33,463 nucleotides of DNA from the NCBI GenBank assembly GCA_902534465.1, contig CACAPU010000011.1, positions 1 through 33,463 on the forward strand, given 5' to 3'. Under the pieces are notes generated by a model. That model searched no databases. It was not told where the DNA came from and saw only the letters and a program-made list of their open reading frames with translations. Source of the stretch: an uncultured Pelagibacteraceae bacterium (lineage in GTDB: Bacteria; Pseudomonadota; Alphaproteobacteria; Pelagibacterales; Pelagibacteraceae). This document shows, piece after piece, positions 32,337-33,463 of the stretch. Numbering within the stretch: the stretch's first letter is position 1; each line of letters opens with the position of its first letter. The position numbers and the translations under genes were made by a program.

Positions 32337-33287
32337 ATGTCTAAAATTGTGGTTAAATCTAATTCAGGAAATTTCTTAGTTTTTTTTGCAACTAGCAAGA
32401 AGTTTTTAAATACTTTTAAAAAATATACATCTATTTCAGCTAAATTATATGCAAAAAAAAATAATATTGGAATTCTTCTGATTGATCATGAATTAATTTC
32501 AAAAAGGGAAAAATTTTATAAAAAACCAACTTGGCAAAAATGGTTAATTCCTGACTATATTAAAGAAAATTATAAGAATATAAAAAATTTTTTTTATTTA
32601 GATTGTGATATTATTATAAATCCATCAGCACCAAATATATTCAAGCAATACAAATTTGATAAAATTCTTGTTACATCAGTTCGCAAAAATATGCCCTACA
32701 CATTCGAGGAAGCCACAAAAAAAATTTCATATTTAAGAAGAAAATATCTTAATAAAAATTTTCCATTAGATACTTCATTAGTAATGGGTTTAGATGAGAC
32801 TTACAAGTACCATAATTTAAAAACTCAAAATGATGAATTTTGTGCTGGAGCTTTTGGATGTAGTGTTAAAGTTTTCTCAAATTTTTTCAAAAAATCATTT
32901 TTTAAATATAAGTCTAATATTTGGTCAATAACAGGCGGTGGTGATCAAACGCATTTTAACTATGAAATTATAAAATCAAAAAAATTTAGATTAATAGATT
33001 ATAAATATCAAACCTTGTGGAGTTTTGAAGTAGCAATCAAATATCCTTTTTTATATAAAAATCATTTTAAAAAAATTAACTCACGATTAGTTGCGGATTG
33101 CGTTTCAGCTTCATTATTCTCATCATGGTTTCTCCATTTTGCGGGTACGTGGCCGGACTCAAAGTGTTTTTTTAATAAAAAGATTTATAATGACTCATTT
33201 TTCAAAAAGTATTTTTTTGAATTTCAAAAGTATAATTCAAAAAAATTGACACCAAAGCCTAGAGGTGTAATAAAATTTAAACAATAA
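32337..33287 (+). CDS. Putative DxD glycosyltransferase-like protein, paralogue of the 28702 gene
   Basis: 316 aa. Blocks in order: SNSGNFLVFFATSKKF near the N-terminus, WLIPDYIKENYKNIKNFF then YLDCDIIINPSAPNIF (the DCDI acidic site near residue 95), NFPLDTSLVMGLDE, LWSFEVAIKYPFLYKNHFKKI and WFLHFAGTWPDSK. Each pairs with a block of 28702-29655. The LHFAG(S/T)WP ending near residue 275 is the most striking shared motif. The two copies are too divergent for a recent duplication. It starts after a 35-bp gap and overlaps the radical SAM gene by 1 bp (TAATG). Confidence 0.6.
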   Translation: MSKIVVKSNSGNFLVFFATSKKFLNTFKKYTSISAKLYAKKNNIGILLIDHELISKREKFYKKPTWQKWLIPDYIKENYKNIKNFFYLDCDIIINPSAPNIFKQYKFDKILVTSVRKNMPYTFEEATKKISYLRRKYLNKNFPLDTSLVMGLDETYKYHNLKTQNDEFCAGAFGCSVKVFSNFFKKSFFKYKSNIWSITGGGDQTHFNYEIIKSKKFRLIDYKYQTLWSFEVAIKYPFLYKNHFKKINSRLVADCVSASLFSSWFLHFAGTWPDSKCFFNKKIYNDSFFKKYFFEFQKYNSKKLTPKPRGVIKFKQ

Positions 33288-33463
33288 TGTTAAATTTAAA
33301 TTATTTATTAAAATTATTATCCTTTTCAAAACATATTATTCCTAAAAAAATATTAGACTCAACTATATTGTCTATATCTAAAAAAAAAATGTCTAGGTTA
33401 GAAATTACTTCTACTATTGGATGTGCAATGATGTGTGACTACTGTCCACAAACTTTGATAAAA
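33287..33463 (+). CDS. Radical SAM protein, N-terminal part (runs off the right edge)
   Basis: 59 codons are visible, open to the last base. The ATG at 33287 overlaps the previous stop (TAATG). SRLEITSTIGCAMMCDYCPQ holds Cys46, Cys50 and Cys53, the CxxxCxxC cluster-binding motif of radical SAM enzymes, placed as the first strand of the barrel. Members of this kind in polysaccharide loci modify sugars or peptides, often with a C-terminal SPASM domain, which would lie outside the window. The substrate is unknown. Confidence 0.75.
   Translation, partial: MLNLNYLLKLLSFSKHIIPKKILDSTILSISKKKMSRLEITSTIGCAMMCDYCPQTLIK

Noticed and set aside
1..33463. CRISPR arrays, tRNA or rRNA genes, insertion sequences, prophage genes, integrases or attachment sites
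   Set aside because: No spaced direct repeats, cloverleaf-forming G+C-richer segments, rRNA-like stretches, transposase or integrase motifs were seen. Poly-A/T runs are frequent but are explained by base composition and Lys codons.
1..33463. Rho-independent terminators
   Set aside because: T-runs are everywhere, but no G+C-containing hairpin followed by a T-run was found at operon ends. The convergent junctions at 5535 and 17575 leave no room for one outside coding sequence.

Overview
This window is very AT-rich: most genes are roughly 20 % G+C by eye, and proteins are full of Lys, Asn and Ile. Genes are packed tightly, with many 1-17 bp overlaps such as ATGA and TAATG. Nearly every gene serves sugar-nucleotide synthesis or surface-glycan assembly. 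Base composition, packing and gene content suggest a streamlined marine alphaproteobacterium of the SAR11/Pelagibacterales type, in a hypervariable surface-polysaccharide island. This is inference; the window has no rRNA, tRNA or housekeeping gene to confirm it.

Layout. (A) 1-360, minus: N-terminus of an ATP-grasp-like protein running off the left edge. (B) 466-5535, plus: PIG-L deacetylase, small HAD phosphatase, RmlC-like cupin, sugar-phosphate nucleotidyltransferase, GDP-mannose-4,6-dehydratase-like enzyme, heptose-type GHMP kinase, SDR. (C) 6932-5537, minus: RmlC-type epimerase and an SDR reductase/epimerase. (D) 6991-17575, plus: SDR, split TPP-dependent E1 alpha/beta pair, PhyH-family oxygenase, GmhA-like isomerase, glycosyltransferase, ABC exporter, ColD-like 3-dehydratase, two Gfo/Idh/MocA oxidoreductases with a PseB-like dehydratase between them. 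(E) 20927-17564, minus: methyltransferase, arginine:glycine-amidinotransferase-like enzyme, NodB-type deacetylase. (F) 21719-21012, minus: PglD-type acetyltransferase. (G) 21744 to the right edge, plus: RmlD-like reductase, then a nonulosonic-acid block (NeuD/LegH-, NeuB/LegI-, NeuC/LegG-like, Gfo/Idh, NeuA/LegF-like, PtmA-like SDR), an epimerase, two paralogous DxD glycosyltransferase-like proteins, a frameshifted aminotransferase, a 541-aa unknown, and the start of a radical SAM protein.

How the genes may work together. GmhA-like isomerase, HddA-like kinase, a phosphatase and an HddC-like nucleotidyltransferase are the set needed for GDP-manno-heptose. The GMD-like dehydratase, RmlC cupins and SDRs could turn GDP-heptose or GDP-mannose into 6-deoxy sugars, and the ColD-like enzyme could make a 4-keto-3,6-dideoxy sugar. 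The E1 alpha/beta pair lies in the same operon with no E2 or E3 in view; it could add a two-carbon branch to that ketone, giving a yersiniose-like branched sugar. Separately, the deacetylase, amidinotransferase and methyltransferase operon could make guanidino-modified amino sugars. The right half makes a CMP-activated sialic/legionaminic-type acid. An ABC exporter of the lipid-linked-oligosaccharide flippase type is the only transporter visible; no Wzy-like polymerase or initiating transferase was recognised.

The strongest candidates for undescribed biology are the TPP carboligase + ColD combination and the amidinotransferase operon. Other points are several loci with altered catalytic residues and a clear 3' frameshift/deletion in an aminotransferase.
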